Source of the DNA: Gluconobacter potus
Lineage (GTDB): Bacteria; Pseudomonadota; Alphaproteobacteria; Acetobacterales; Acetobacteraceae
Direction of reading: 5' to 3'
Assembly: GCF_015244705.1 (NCBI RefSeq)
Contig: NZ_JABCQF010000004.1
Span: 1-64,000 of the forward strand
Length of the DNA stretch: 64,000 nucleotides
This document shows positions 6,549-14,815 of the stretch, piece by piece. Numbering within the stretch: the first letter of the stretch is position 1; every line of letters starts with the position of its first letter. The translations under genes were made by a program, and so were the position numbers. Below the pieces are notes generated by a model that worked only from the letters and a program-made list of their open reading frames with translations, made no database searches and was not told where the DNA came from.

Positions 6549-8006
6549 TTACTCTGAAAGAAGTTTCTTCAGGGTTTCATTGACGAGGGCAGGGTTGCCC
6601 TTGCCCTTCATGGCCTTCATCGTCTGACCGACAAAGAAGCCGAAAAGCTTGTCCTTGCCACCCTTGTATTCCTCGACCTTGTCGCTGTTTGCGGCCAGGA
6701 TTTCACGGATGGCGCTCTCGATTGCTCCGGTGTCAGTCACCTGACGCAGGCCCTTGCGCTCGACGATGGCAGAAGCGGAATCACCCGTCTCGACCATGTC
6801 TTCGAGAACTTCCTTGGCGATCTTTCCATTGATTGTTGAGTCGGAAATCAGACCCAGCAGTTCCCGCAGACCTTCCGCACTGACCGGGCTGTCCTCAATC
6901 GAACGCCCCGTGCGGTTCAGTGCCGCGAAAAAATCGCCCAGCATCCAGTTGGCTGCCAGACGGGCATCCGCACCATGCGCCACGGTCTCGTAGAAATCCG
7001 CGATCGCCTGCTCTACGCAGAGCACGGACGACTCATAACGGCTGACACCGTATTCCTGTTCCAGACGAGTCCGCTTGGCTTCCGGCAGTTCCGGCAGAGC
7101 TGCCTTGAGTTCATCAACCCAGGACTGCTCGATCACCAGCGGCAGCAGGTCCGGATCGGGGAAATAGCGATAATCATGCGCATCTTCCTTGCTCCGCAGG
7201 GAGCGGGTTTCGCCACGCACATGGTCGAACAGGCGCGTTTCCTGATCGACGGTTCCACCAGCTTCCCAGACCTCGATCTGACGCTGCGCTTCGACCTCGA
7301 TCGCCATCATCACGAAACGGATGGAATTGACGTTCTTGATCTCGCAACGCGTGCGATACTCGGTCTCACCCGGCTTGCGAACCGACACGTTCACGTCGGC
7401 ACGCATGGAACCTTCTTCCATGTTGCCATCACAGGTGCCGATATAACGCAGAATCTGGCGCAGCTTGCGCAGATAGGCTCCTGCTTCCTCAGGCGAACGG
7501 ATATCCGGCTCACTGACGATTTCCATCAGCGCCACACCGGCACGGTTCAGGTCGATGAAGGAGCGCGTCGGGTCCTGATCATGGATCGACTTTCCCGCAT
7601 CCTGCTCCAGATGCAGACGCGTCACACCGATTTCGCGCGTGCTGCCATCCGCCAGATCAACCAGGACCTTGCCCTGGCCGATGATCGGATGGGCAAACTG
7701 GCTGATCTGATACCCGGTGGGCAGATCCGCGTAGAAATAGTTCTTACGATCAAAGCGGCTGAACAGGTTGATCTCGGCCTCAAGCCCCAGACCCGTCCTC
7801 ACAGCCTGCGCCACGCATTCCCGGTTCAGAACCGGAAGCATGCCCGGAAAACCGGCATCGACGAGACTGACATGCGTGTTCGGTTCGCCGCCATATTCCG
7901 CCGAAGCGCCGGAAAAGAGCTTGGCCTCGCTGACGACCTGGGCATGAACTTCAAGACCGACAACGATTTCCCATTCGCCGGTGCTGCCGGTGATACGATA
8001 GCTCAT
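6549..8006 (-). CDS. gatB: Asp-tRNA(Asn)/Glu-tRNA(Gln) amidotransferase subunit B
   Basis: GatB activates the side chain of the misacylated tRNA so that ammonia from GatA can convert it to Asn-tRNA or Gln-tRNA. The 485 residues are of normal length. The N-terminal catalytic cradle shows [17 protein letters not shown] and [17 protein letters not shown], followed by the helical domain and a YqeY-like tail ending [16 protein letters not shown] that contacts tRNA. It is the last gene of gatCAB; its ATG overlaps the end of gatA by four bases. The enzyme is expected where GlnRS and/or AsnRS are missing, as in most alphaproteobacteria. Confidence 0.96.
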   Translation of the reverse strand: MSYRITGSTGEWEIVVGLEVHAQVVSEAKLFSGASAEYGGEPNTHVSLVDAGFPGMLPVLNRECVAQAVRTGLGLEAEINLFSRFDRKNYFYADLPTGYQISQFAHPIIGQGKVLVDLADGSTREIGVTRLHLEQDAGKSIHDQDPTRSFIDLNRAGVALMEIVSEPDIRSPEEAGAYLRKLRQILRYIGTCDGNMEEGSMRADVNVSVRKPGETEYRTRCEIKNVNSIRFVMMAIEVEAQRQIEVWEAGGTVDQETRLFDHVRGETRSLRSKEDAHDYRYFPDPDLLPLVIEQSWVDELKAALPELPEAKRTRLEQEYGVSRYESSVLCVEQAIADFYETVAHGADARLAANWMLGDFFAALNRTGRSIEDSPVSAEGLRELLGLISDSTINGKIAKEVLEDMVETGDSASAIVERKGLRQVTDTGAIESAIREILAANSDKVEEYKGGKDKLFGFFVGQTMKAMKGKGNPALVNETLKKLLSE

Positions 8007-9490
8007 GCCGACACTCCTGCATGAATGGTGGGTCTGTGATGGAATGCCGCAGCCTGCTCAATGGCATGACCGGCCGCAATCAGCGTCTCTTCATCGAAGA
8101 ACTTGCCGATAAGCTGTAATCCAAGCGGCACGCCACGCGCATCCAGACCAGCCGGGACGGACAGGGCAGGGACACCCGCCATGCTGGCCGGAACCGTAAA
8201 GACGTCATTGAGATACATCTGCACCGGATCACTCGGCTTTTCGTCCTGTGCAAAAGCGCCGGAAGGAGCGGTCGGCGTCAGAAGCACGTCAACGTTCTCG
8301 AATGCCTTGAGGAAGTCCTGCTGGATCAGCGTCCGGACCTTTTGTGCGCGCAGGTAATAGGCATCGTAATAGCCTGACGACAGCACATGCGTCCCGATCA
8401 GGATGCGGCGCTTGACCTCATCACCGAAACCAGCGGCACGGCTGGCCTCGTACAGACCATCCAGCGACGGCGCGCTCACGCGTTCACCGAACCGGACGCC
8501 GTCATAACGGGCGAGGTTGGACGAAGCTTCCGCCAAAGCAGCAATATAGTAGGTCGGAAGACCATACTTCGTGTGGGGCAGGGAGACCTCGACGATCTCA
8601 GCCCCGGCGTCACGCAGCCAGTTCATGCCCTGCTGCCAGAGCGCTTCGATTTCCGCAGGCATACCATCGACGTGATATTCCTTGGGAATACCAACGCGCA
8701 GACCTTTAACGCCACGCTTCAGGGAAGCTTCGTAGTTCGGAACAGGGGTATCAACGCTTGTGGAATCACGCGGATCGAAACCCGCCATCGATTCGAGCAG
8801 AATGGCGCAATCCTGAAGATTACGGGCCATCGGGCCAGCCTGATCGAGCGAGCTTGCGAAAGCGATCGTCCCGAAACGTGAGCAGCGACCATAGGTCGGC
8901 TTGATGCCAGCAATGCCCGTAAAGGCCGCTGGCTGACGGATGGAGCCGCCCGTATCCGTGCCAGTGGCGCCCAGAACAAGACCGGCCGCCACAGCCGCCG
9001 CGGAACCGCCCGAAGAGCCGCCCGGAACCAGCTTTGCGTCAGAGTCCTTACGCTTCCAGGGATTGACGGCCGGACCGAATGCCGAGTTCAGGTTGGCCGA
9101 GCCCATGGCGAATTCATCAAGGTTCAGCTTGCCAAGGAAAACCGCGCCATCCTTGAGCAGATTGGCCGTCACCGTGCTCTCGTAAGGCGGCACGAAATTG
9201 CCGAGGATCTTGCTGGCAGCCGTGGTGCGGACACCATTCGTGCAGAACAGATCCTTGATGCCCAACGGAATACCGCAAAGGCTACCGCCTTCATCCTTGG
9301 CCAAAGCCTCGTCGGAAGCCTTCGCAGCCTCGCGGGCCTGATCGGGGGTGCGGGTAATGAAGCTGTTGAGCTGACCGTCCAGACGCTCGATCGCGTCAAT
9401 ATGGGCGTTCGTCAGCTCGACCGCAGAAATCTTGCGGGCCTTGAGCGCGTCCCGGGCCGAAGCCAGCGTAAAATCGTGAATGCCGGACAT
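8003..9490 (-). CDS. gatA: Asp/Glu-tRNA amidotransferase subunit A (amidase)
   Basis: GatA hydrolyses glutamine and channels the ammonia to GatB. The 495-residue protein has the amidase signature: Lys79 in [10 protein letters not shown], the GGSSGGS loop at 157-163 (cis-Ser159) and the nucleophile Ser183 in [10 protein letters not shown]. The 24-residue gap between the two serines is that of known GatA enzymes. Its ATG overlaps the gatC stop by one base and its end overlaps gatB, so the three are translationally coupled. Confidence 0.96.
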   Translation of the reverse strand: MSGIHDFTLASARDALKARKISAVELTNAHIDAIERLDGQLNSFITRTPDQAREAAKASDEALAKDEGGSLCGIPLGIKDLFCTNGVRTTAASKILGNFVPPYESTVTANLLKDGAVFLGKLNLDEFAMGSANLNSAFGPAVNPWKRKDSDAKLVPGGSSGGSAAAVAAGLVLGATGTDTGGSIRQPAAFTGIAGIKPTYGRCSRFGTIAFASSLDQAGPMARNLQDCAILLESMAGFDPRDSTSVDTPVPNYEASLKRGVKGLRVGIPKEYHVDGMPAEIEALWQQGMNWLRDAGAEIVEVSLPHTKYGLPTYYIAALAEASSNLARYDGVRFGERVSAPSLDGLYEASRAAGFGDEVKRRILIGTHVLSSGYYDAYYLRAQKVRTLIQQDFLKAFENVDVLLTPTAPSGAFAQDEKPSDPVQMYLNDVFTVPASMAGVPALSVPAGLDARGVPLGLQLIGKFFDEETLIAAGHAIEQAAAFHHRPTIHAGVSA

Positions 9491-9777
9491 TATTCGACCA
9501 CCTTCGGAACCGTATAGAACGGGCCTTCCCGCTCGGGAGCGTTGGAAAGAACCTTGTCACGGCAGTTGCCATCCGTAACGCGGTCTTCGCGCAGACGGGG
9601 CTTTGCGAGACCCGTGCCGATCATGGGGTCGACGCCCGTGACGTCCACTTCCTTGAGCTGCTCCACCCAGTCGATGATGGAGCCCATGTCTTTGCCGAGA
9701 GTTTCGACCTCTTCGGGCTGAAGACCAATCCTCGCCAGTCTGGCGATGCGCGTAACCGTTTTCGCGTCGAGCGACAT
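9490..9777 (-). CDS. gatC: Asp/Glu-tRNA amidotransferase subunit C
   Basis: GatC is the small belt-like subunit that holds GatA and GatB together. The 95 residues start [19 protein letters not shown], the usual GatC N-terminal helix, and contain the later [14 protein letters not shown] segment (here [12 protein letters not shown]). It heads the leftward gatCAB operon. The gap to divergent ruvX is 69 bp and must hold both promoters. Confidence 0.94.
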   Translation of the reverse strand: MSLDAKTVTRIARLARIGLQPEEVETLGKDMGSIIDWVEQLKEVDVTGVDPMIGTGLAKPRLREDRVTDGNCRDKVLSNAPEREGPFYTVPKVVE

Positions 9778-9846
9778 GAATATTCCTGAACAAGAGGAAA
9801 TTTTATGGTGGCTTTTCAGCCGTCAGGGGGATCATAACGCCGTGCT

Positions 9847-10329
9847 ATGCCCCTGTTCAATCCACATGATCTCCGTAATCTTCTTCAGTCCGGTCAGCGC
9901 GTCCTCGGTCTCGACCCCGGATCGAAGACTATCGGCGTCGCCCTGACAGATGTCTCACTCATGCTCGCATCTCCCCTGATCGCCCTCAAACGCCGGAAAC
10001 TGGGCGAAAATGCGCAGGAACTGGCCAAAATCGTCCGCGCCCAAGACGTAGGAGCGCTGGTCGTCGGATTACCGTTATCGCTGGATGGATCTTTTGGTCC
10101 GGCAGCACGCGCCGCATCGGACTGGACACAGGCCCTGTCGGAAAAACTCGCGATTCCCGCAGGACTGTGGGACGAGCGCCTGTCCTCAAGCGCCATCAAC
10201 CGTTTCCTGATCAAGGATGCCGACATGACGCGAGGACGAAGGGCCGAGGTCGTGGACAAGATGGCCGCAGCTTATATGCTGCAGGGCTGGCTCGATGCAT
10301 CCCGTCCGGAAACACCAGAAATTTTCTGA
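9847..10329 (+). CDS. ruvX: RuvX/YqgF RNase H-like nuclease
   Basis: The 160-residue protein has the YqgF fold: LGLDPGSKTIGVALTD with Asp23 as first metal ligand, VVGLPLSLDGSFG, WDERLSSSAINRFL and DKMAAAYMLQGWL with the last Asp. Members act on Holliday junctions or process 16S rRNA ends; which applies here is not visible. The ATG at 9847 diverges from gatC. It is often next to gatCAB or pyrB in alphaproteobacteria, so the context is ordinary. Confidence 0.9.
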   Translation: MPLFNPHDLRNLLQSGQRVLGLDPGSKTIGVALTDVSLMLASPLIALKRRKLGENAQELAKIVRAQDVGALVVGLPLSLDGSFGPAARAASDWTQALSEKLAIPAGLWDERLSSSAINRFLIKDADMTRGRRAEVVDKMAAAYMLQGWLDASRPETPEIF

Positions 10330-10352
10330 CCCAGCAAAAATATTTCCCCAAA

Positions 10353-10463
10353 TCAGACGCTTCTGTTTCCAATCAGGGCGGAGCGTGACGATGTATTGGC
10401 CAGGACGCGGAACCATATTCGGGCCGTCATGGCGCCCATAAGCAGACAGAACAGGAACTTCAT
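10353..10463 (-). CDS. Possible 36-residue secreted or membrane miniprotein
   Basis: On the minus strand an ATG at 10463 has GGAGAAAG at an ideal distance upstream. The peptide reads MKFLFCLLMGAMTARIWF, then a basic tail ending GNRSV, and looks like a short hydrophobic N-terminal segment with a polar tail. It occupies the 220-bp gap between ruvX and the small lipoprotein gene, which otherwise holds nothing evident. The strong ribosome site is the main support; conservation would be decisive. Confidence 0.4.
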   Translation of the reverse strand: MKFLFCLLMGAMTARIWFRVLANTSSRSALIGNRSV

Positions 10464-10553
10464 GATCTTTCTCCAGTCATGAAGTCAAAACGAACCATAT
10501 TAGTCCGGGTTTTTCGACGGACAATTTCAAATTGTAAAGAGGACTGTACCGTG

Positions 10554-10700
10554 ATGTTTCGCGTGTTGATCGTGACGCTTTTTCTGGGATTGTCGGCCTG
10601 CGTCCACGAGCCTGAGGACGGGAGCGCCACCCTCAGCCGACATCATCCGCCATCTCACGGTGCTTATACGGGTGCTGGTGGGGGCTGGTCCGGATACTGA
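10554..10700 (+). CDS. Small lipoprotein (48 residues)
   Basis: The peptide MFRVLIVTLFLGLSACVHEP is a short hydrophobic signal with a lipobox LSAC, so Cys16 would be lipidated. The mature part is only about 33 residues, with RHHPPSHGAYTGAGGGWSGY at the end. AGAGGA upstream supports the ATG at 10554; a longer upstream frame is less likely. It resembles the entericidin-like or hypothetical lipoproteins found between larger genes. It converges on the lytic transglycosylase gene with no gap. Confidence 0.6.
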   Translation: MFRVLIVTLFLGLSACVHEPEDGSATLSRHHPPSHGAYTGAGGGWSGY

Positions 10701-11537
10701 TCAGCGCTGTCGCCAGGCCAGCCGCACCGGCATGGCGCGATAGGACGCAAGATCCCGCCCACCCCGTGCAGGCAAAGCACTCCCCGCCTGACCGACTGCA
10801 TGGTGAATGATACGGGGCGGAGGCGCATAGGACACCATGTGAACGGATGGCATCGTTTCCATACGCGGTGCGGGACGCTCGGAAAATCCGGACTGTCTGT
10901 TCAGAGCGAAATAAGGTGCGGACCTGGTACTTGGAAGCATGGCCTGCAGACCTGACGCGGTCATGACCACCTGTGGAAGAAAATCAGGCGGCCGGTAGCT
11001 GTCAGGCTGCCCGTTCCAGATGGCCAGAACATGACGGGCATAATCGGCGCCAAGAGCCGGGGTGAGGGAATGATAGGCGGCCGTCGCGGCTGGCCAGCCC
11101 TGAAGCTGGTTGTGCAGTCCGGACAGGAAACGGGCCCCATATCGGGCATTGCTGTAGGGATCGAAAGCGTCTTCGAGCGAGAAAAATGCATCGGGGTGAT
11201 GGTGCAGATTGATCTGCATGCAGCCCACATCGATCGAGACGATCCCGTGCGCCTGAAAATCCCGGACCGCCGCGACGGCTTCATCCCTGCTTTCGTAGAA
11301 ATAGCCTTTTCCGGCCGCATTGACGGTCCAGGGCCATGCCACGGTCGCCGTACCATTCGGATCCCGCCGTCCGCTCTCCACACGGCTGATGGCATCCAGA
11401 AGGCGGGGTGGAATCCCGGCCTGCTGCTCGGCAGCCTGCACCGCCACCTTACAGACAGAAGACGCATCATAAGCACGCGCAACCGGTACGCCAGAGAGCG
11501 TCAGGGCAGCGGCAAGGCGAAGGACTTTCCCGATCAT
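10701..11537 (-). CDS. Secreted lytic transglycosylase (SLT/GH23 fold)
   Basis: A 278-residue protein with a signal peptide (about 1-22, ending VARA-YD). The SLT domain spans about 27-175: the catalytic Glu54 sits in AISRVESGRRDP, and GCMQINLHHHP, YGARFLSGLH and TAAYHS are the family's later motifs. It would cleave peptidoglycan glycan strands in the periplasm; its size and form resemble transglycosylases near secretion systems or pilus genes, but none are near. The proline-rich C-terminus has no clear domain. The start codon lies in a 13-bp hairpin (11525-11560). It follows aminopeptidase P on the same strand. Confidence 0.85.
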   Translation of the reverse strand: MIGKVLRLAAALTLSGVPVARAYDASSVCKVAVQAAEQQAGIPPRLLDAISRVESGRRDPNGTATVAWPWTVNAAGKGYFYESRDEAVAAVRDFQAHGIVSIDVGCMQINLHHHPDAFFSLEDAFDPYSNARYGARFLSGLHNQLQGWPAATAAYHSLTPALGADYARHVLAIWNGQPDSYRPPDFLPQVVMTASGLQAMLPSTRSAPYFALNRQSGFSERPAPRMETMPSVHMVSYAPPPRIIHHAVGQAGSALPARGGRDLASYRAMPVRLAWRQR

Positions 11538-11560
11538 TGTCCTGTATATGATCGGGAAAG
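11525..11560 (-). promoter_or_regulatory. 13-bp hairpin holding the start codon of the transglycosylase gene
   Basis: CTTTCCCGATCAT (11525-11537) and ATGATCGGGAAAG (11548-11560) are perfect inverted repeats with a 10-base loop. In the minus-strand message the loop carries the AGGA ribosome site and the ATG is the first three bases of the 3' stem arm. No T-run follows. This could throttle initiation, or be a protein-binding palindrome. Confidence 0.55.
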
Positions 11561-11586
11561 GTAAAAAAACGGTTATGCCTGCAACT

Positions 11587-13368
11587 TTACCGAACGAGCG
11601 GTTTGCAGACCTCCGACAGCCACGCGGCTACATCCGGCTCGACATGTGGTGAGACGCGTGTCTGAACTTCGGCATGATAGGCATTCAGCCAGTTCAGCTC
11701 CGCATCATTGAAAAGGGCGACATCGATCAGTCTGTAATCGATGGGCGTATAGCTCAGGATCTCGAACTCCAGGAACGTGCCCTTGCTCCCCTTGAAAGAA
11801 GAGGGTCGCACCAGCATCAGGTTCTCGATCCGGATTCCATACTGTCCCGGTTCATAATAGCCAGGCTCGTTGGATACGATCATGCCGGCTTCGAGTGCCA
11901 CGGGACGTGGGGCAGGGGAAATGTTCTGCGGGCCTTCATGGACCGACAGATAGCTTCCGATGCCATGTCCGGTACCATGATCGTAGTCCATGCCGACCTG
12001 CCACAACGCCGCACGCGCCAGCACGTCCAGCCGATGACCGGTCGTCCCGGGCGGGAAGCGGATGCGGGAGAGGGCAATATTGCCCTTCAGAACCCGCGTG
12101 AACGCTTCACGAATATGAGCTGGCGGTTCCTGATCGCCTACCCAGAGCGTGCGGGTAATGTCGGTCGTACCGAACGGATACTGGCCGCCGCTGTCGATCA
12201 GATACACACTTCCGGCTTCAAGAACCCGATCATGACCAACCTGTGCCCGGTAATGCGGAAAGGCACCGTTCGGGCCGATGGCGGAAATGGCGTCGAAGCT
12301 CTGTTCCCGGTAATCGGCGGACCGGGCACGCAGACCATCCAGCCGGGTGACGAGATCCGTCTCGTGCTGACCGATCCCCGACACCGTCAGGGAATGCAGG
12401 AAACGGGCCATCGCCACGCCATCAAGGGCATGAGCTTTCCGTGCCCCGTCCTGCTCTGTGGTGTTCTTGATGGCTTTGGGCAGCGTGCAGGGATCGGTTC
12501 CATCCACAACCGTCGCACCGGCAGCGGCAAGCGTGGTGTCGAACCATACAGCCGTCGTAACCGGATCCACCCGCACGGCCCTGCCCTTGAGGGCCTCAAG
12601 CCGCTTCGCCATATCCGCAGGCGAACAGACTGTCACCCCAGGACCGCAGACCTCCAGCACACCCTCCGACAGACGATCGGATGAGACGAACCATTCTGCA
12701 GACCCGTCCGCGTGCAGGATCGCATAACCATGCGCGACGGGGGTGAGGGGGACGTCACTGCCACGGATGTTCAGCAACCAGGCCAGGGAGGTGCAATCCG
12801 CAATAACAGCCGCATCCTGTCCCGCCTTGCGCAGAGCATCGCCAAGACGCCTGCGCTTGTCCGCGCTGCTTTCTCCCGAAAATTCCAGCTTCTGCGGCAC
12901 TACCGGACCGGCTGGTGCCGCAGGACGATCCGTCCAGGCCTGATCAATGGGATTGCGCGGCAGCGGGACAAGCTCCACCCCAGCCGCCTGCCATGATGCC
13001 AGCATGGAGCGGCTGACCAGACGCGGATCATAACCGATTTTCAGCCCCTTCGCGTGTTCCGCCAGCCAGTCGGAAAGCGGTTCCAGTGCGACATGGCGAC
13101 GCTCCCACAGATCATGGGGAACCTGCTCTTCCATTTGCACCGTATAACGCCCGTCGGAGAACACAGCGGCTGCTTCCGGCAGGATCGCCGCCAGACCCGC
13201 ACTTCCCGTAAAGCCCGTCAGCCAGGCCAGACGCTCGGCGCAGGGGGCAACATATTCGCCGAGATATTCGTCACCACGCGGGATGATGAAACCGTCAACG
13301 CCCAGCGCCTTGCAGGCTTTGCGGACGAGGGCAGGGCGCTCGTTGAGCGGGATGGAGGACAGGGTCAT
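11587..13368 (-). CDS. Xaa-Pro aminopeptidase (aminopeptidase P, M24B)
   Basis: The 593-residue length matches the three-domain form (two creatinase-like domains, then the pita-bread catalytic domain), closer to eukaryotic cytosolic APP1 than to E. coli PepP. Metal ligands are visible: LIDSGGQYPFGTTDITRT (two Asp), GTGHGIGSYLSVHEGP (His, His) and NEPGYYEPGQYGIRIENL (two Glu). It removes N-terminal residues preceding proline, in the cytoplasm. The ATG overlaps the stop of the upstream acetyltransferase gene. Confidence 0.93.
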   Translation of the reverse strand: MTLSSIPLNERPALVRKACKALGVDGFIIPRGDEYLGEYVAPCAERLAWLTGFTGSAGLAAILPEAAAVFSDGRYTVQMEEQVPHDLWERRHVALEPLSDWLAEHAKGLKIGYDPRLVSRSMLASWQAAGVELVPLPRNPIDQAWTDRPAAPAGPVVPQKLEFSGESSADKRRRLGDALRKAGQDAAVIADCTSLAWLLNIRGSDVPLTPVAHGYAILHADGSAEWFVSSDRLSEGVLEVCGPGVTVCSPADMAKRLEALKGRAVRVDPVTTAVWFDTTLAAAGATVVDGTDPCTLPKAIKNTTEQDGARKAHALDGVAMARFLHSLTVSGIGQHETDLVTRLDGLRARSADYREQSFDAISAIGPNGAFPHYRAQVGHDRVLEAGSVYLIDSGGQYPFGTTDITRTLWVGDQEPPAHIREAFTRVLKGNIALSRIRFPPGTTGHRLDVLARAALWQVGMDYDHGTGHGIGSYLSVHEGPQNISPAPRPVALEAGMIVSNEPGYYEPGQYGIRIENLMLVRPSSFKGSKGTFLEFEILSYTPIDYRLIDVALFNDAELNWLNAYHAEVQTRVSPHVEPDVAAWLSEVCKPLVR

Positions 13369-13910
13369 GAAAAGTCCTTTTCCACAGTTGGAAGATCGTC
13401 GAGACGAAGTGTCATGAATAGCAGATCCAGCCAGCGGCCACGCTTGCGACCGACCTGCGGAAGCGTGCCACAGTTCCGGAAACCAAACTCACGGTGCATC
13501 GCAACGGAAGCGGCATTGTCAGCCGTAATCCCGGCCACCATGACATGAAAGCCCGCGTCCTTGGCATGGTTGATCAGGGCATGCAGGAGGCTACGCCCGA
13601 CGCCCCGACGCTGGTGTGAGGGGGCGACATAAACCGAATGCTCAACAGTCCGTGCATAGCCTTCATAGGCTCGGAAAGAGCCATAGGAGCCATACCCCGC
13701 AACCTCACCAGCCATATCAACAGCGACAAGCACCGGGTAGTCCTTTGCCAGCCTGTCCTCGAACCACTGACGCCGCTGGTCCAGCGTAAAAGGCGTCGTA
13801 ATCCAGAGCGCATCAGTGTTTTCGATGGCATCATTGGTGATCCGCAGGATAGCCGGCAGATCGTCAGGACCGGCGTCCCGGATCAATGGCAATGATCCCG
13901 GCACACCCAT
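13365..13910 (-). CDS. GNAT acetyltransferase, phosphinothricin-acetyltransferase-like
   Basis: The 181-residue protein reads LIRDAGPDDLPAILRITNDA, then EHSVYVAPSHQRRGVGRSLL, with the Q/RxxGxG/A acetyl-CoA loop QRRGVG, and AVAMHREFGF-like SVAMHREFGFRNCG. This is the plan of the bar/pat-like MddA family that acetylates small amines such as methionine sulfoximine. The substrate cannot be read from sequence. It sits between prmA and aminopeptidase P with four-base or one-base overlaps, so the block is one operon. Confidence 0.85.
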   Translation of the reverse strand: MGVPGSLPLIRDAGPDDLPAILRITNDAIENTDALWITTPFTLDQRRQWFEDRLAKDYPVLVAVDMAGEVAGYGSYGSFRAYEGYARTVEHSVYVAPSHQRRGVGRSLLHALINHAKDAGFHVMVAGITADNAASVAMHREFGFRNCGTLPQVGRKRGRWLDLLFMTLRLDDLPTVEKDFS

Positions 13911-14815
13911 CAGCCGCGACGGCGCAGAATCAGCGTGGCCCAGTCGCCTTCACGCAGGATACGCTCCAGCACGAGGCCCTGACGCTGATGCGCTGCCAGC
14001 ACCATCCGCGCTTGACTGTAAAGCAGACCAGCGAGAATGGCCGTCCCGTTCGGCGCAAGGTTCAGCGCCAGAGACTGCGCCATCCGGCACAGCGGGCGGG
14101 CGAGAATGTTGGCGAAGACCAGATCATACGGCGCCTTGGCGCGCACGGCCTCGGTCTGCCAGCCATTGCCGAAACGGCAGTCCAGCAGATTGCCTTGACC
14201 ATTCAGCCGCGCATTGAGCTTGGCCGTCCGCACAGACCAGGGTTCGATATCAACGGCCAGAACCGGACGGTGCAGCAGCTTCGCCGCCGCCATCGCCAGA
14301 ATACCGGACCCGCACCCCATATCCAGAATACGCTGCGGCTTGCGATACGCGACCATTTCCAGCGCCCGCAGACAACCACGCGTCGAGCCATGCTCGCCGG
14401 AGCCGAAGGCAATTCCCGCATCCAGCGTGATCGTCAGACGGGACTGATCCGGCGCGCCATGCAGATGGGTGCCGCGGATGGCAAAGCGCTTGCCCACATT
14501 CTGCTGCGGGAAGGATTCATACGTCCGAGCCAGCCAGCCCTCGGACTCGGTCGGAGTCCGCTCGAGTTCCGCCTCACAACCAGTCAGCATCCGAGCCACG
14601 GCCAGAGCGTTTTCGAGCTCGTCTTCCTTAAAGCCCGTATCTTTCACGCCTTCCACGCGCCAGTATTTCTGCGCGTCGTCGGCCTCGAAAATGCCAACCG
14701 TCTCGCAGGCGCACATCAGGGCCTGTTCAAACAGGGGAACAAAGGGCTCTTCCACCGTGATGGACAGGGTTTCGAGCGCACTGGCATGGCGACGGCCAAT
14801 GCTGCGGGGTGCCAT
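13910..14815 (-). CDS. prmA: Ribosomal protein L11 methyltransferase
   Basis: About 301 residues. The C-terminal SAM-dependent methyltransferase domain contains ILDMGCGSGILAMAAAKL (motif I), LAVDIEPWSV (motif II) and FANILARPL (the NPPY-like post motif of PrmA). ITLDAGIAFGSGEHGSTR is the typical PrmA linker. It trimethylates L11. The start is the ATG at 14815, which overlaps the helicase stop (TGATG); a GTG one codon earlier is also possible. Confidence 0.93.
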   Translation of the reverse strand: MAPRSIGRRHASALETLSITVEEPFVPLFEQALMCACETVGIFEADDAQKYWRVEGVKDTGFKEDELENALAVARMLTGCEAELERTPTESEGWLARTYESFPQQNVGKRFAIRGTHLHGAPDQSRLTITLDAGIAFGSGEHGSTRGCLRALEMVAYRKPQRILDMGCGSGILAMAAAKLLHRPVLAVDIEPWSVRTAKLNARLNGQGNLLDCRFGNGWQTEAVRAKAPYDLVFANILARPLCRMAQSLALNLAPNGTAILAGLLYSQARMVLAAHQRQGLVLERILREGDWATLILRRRG

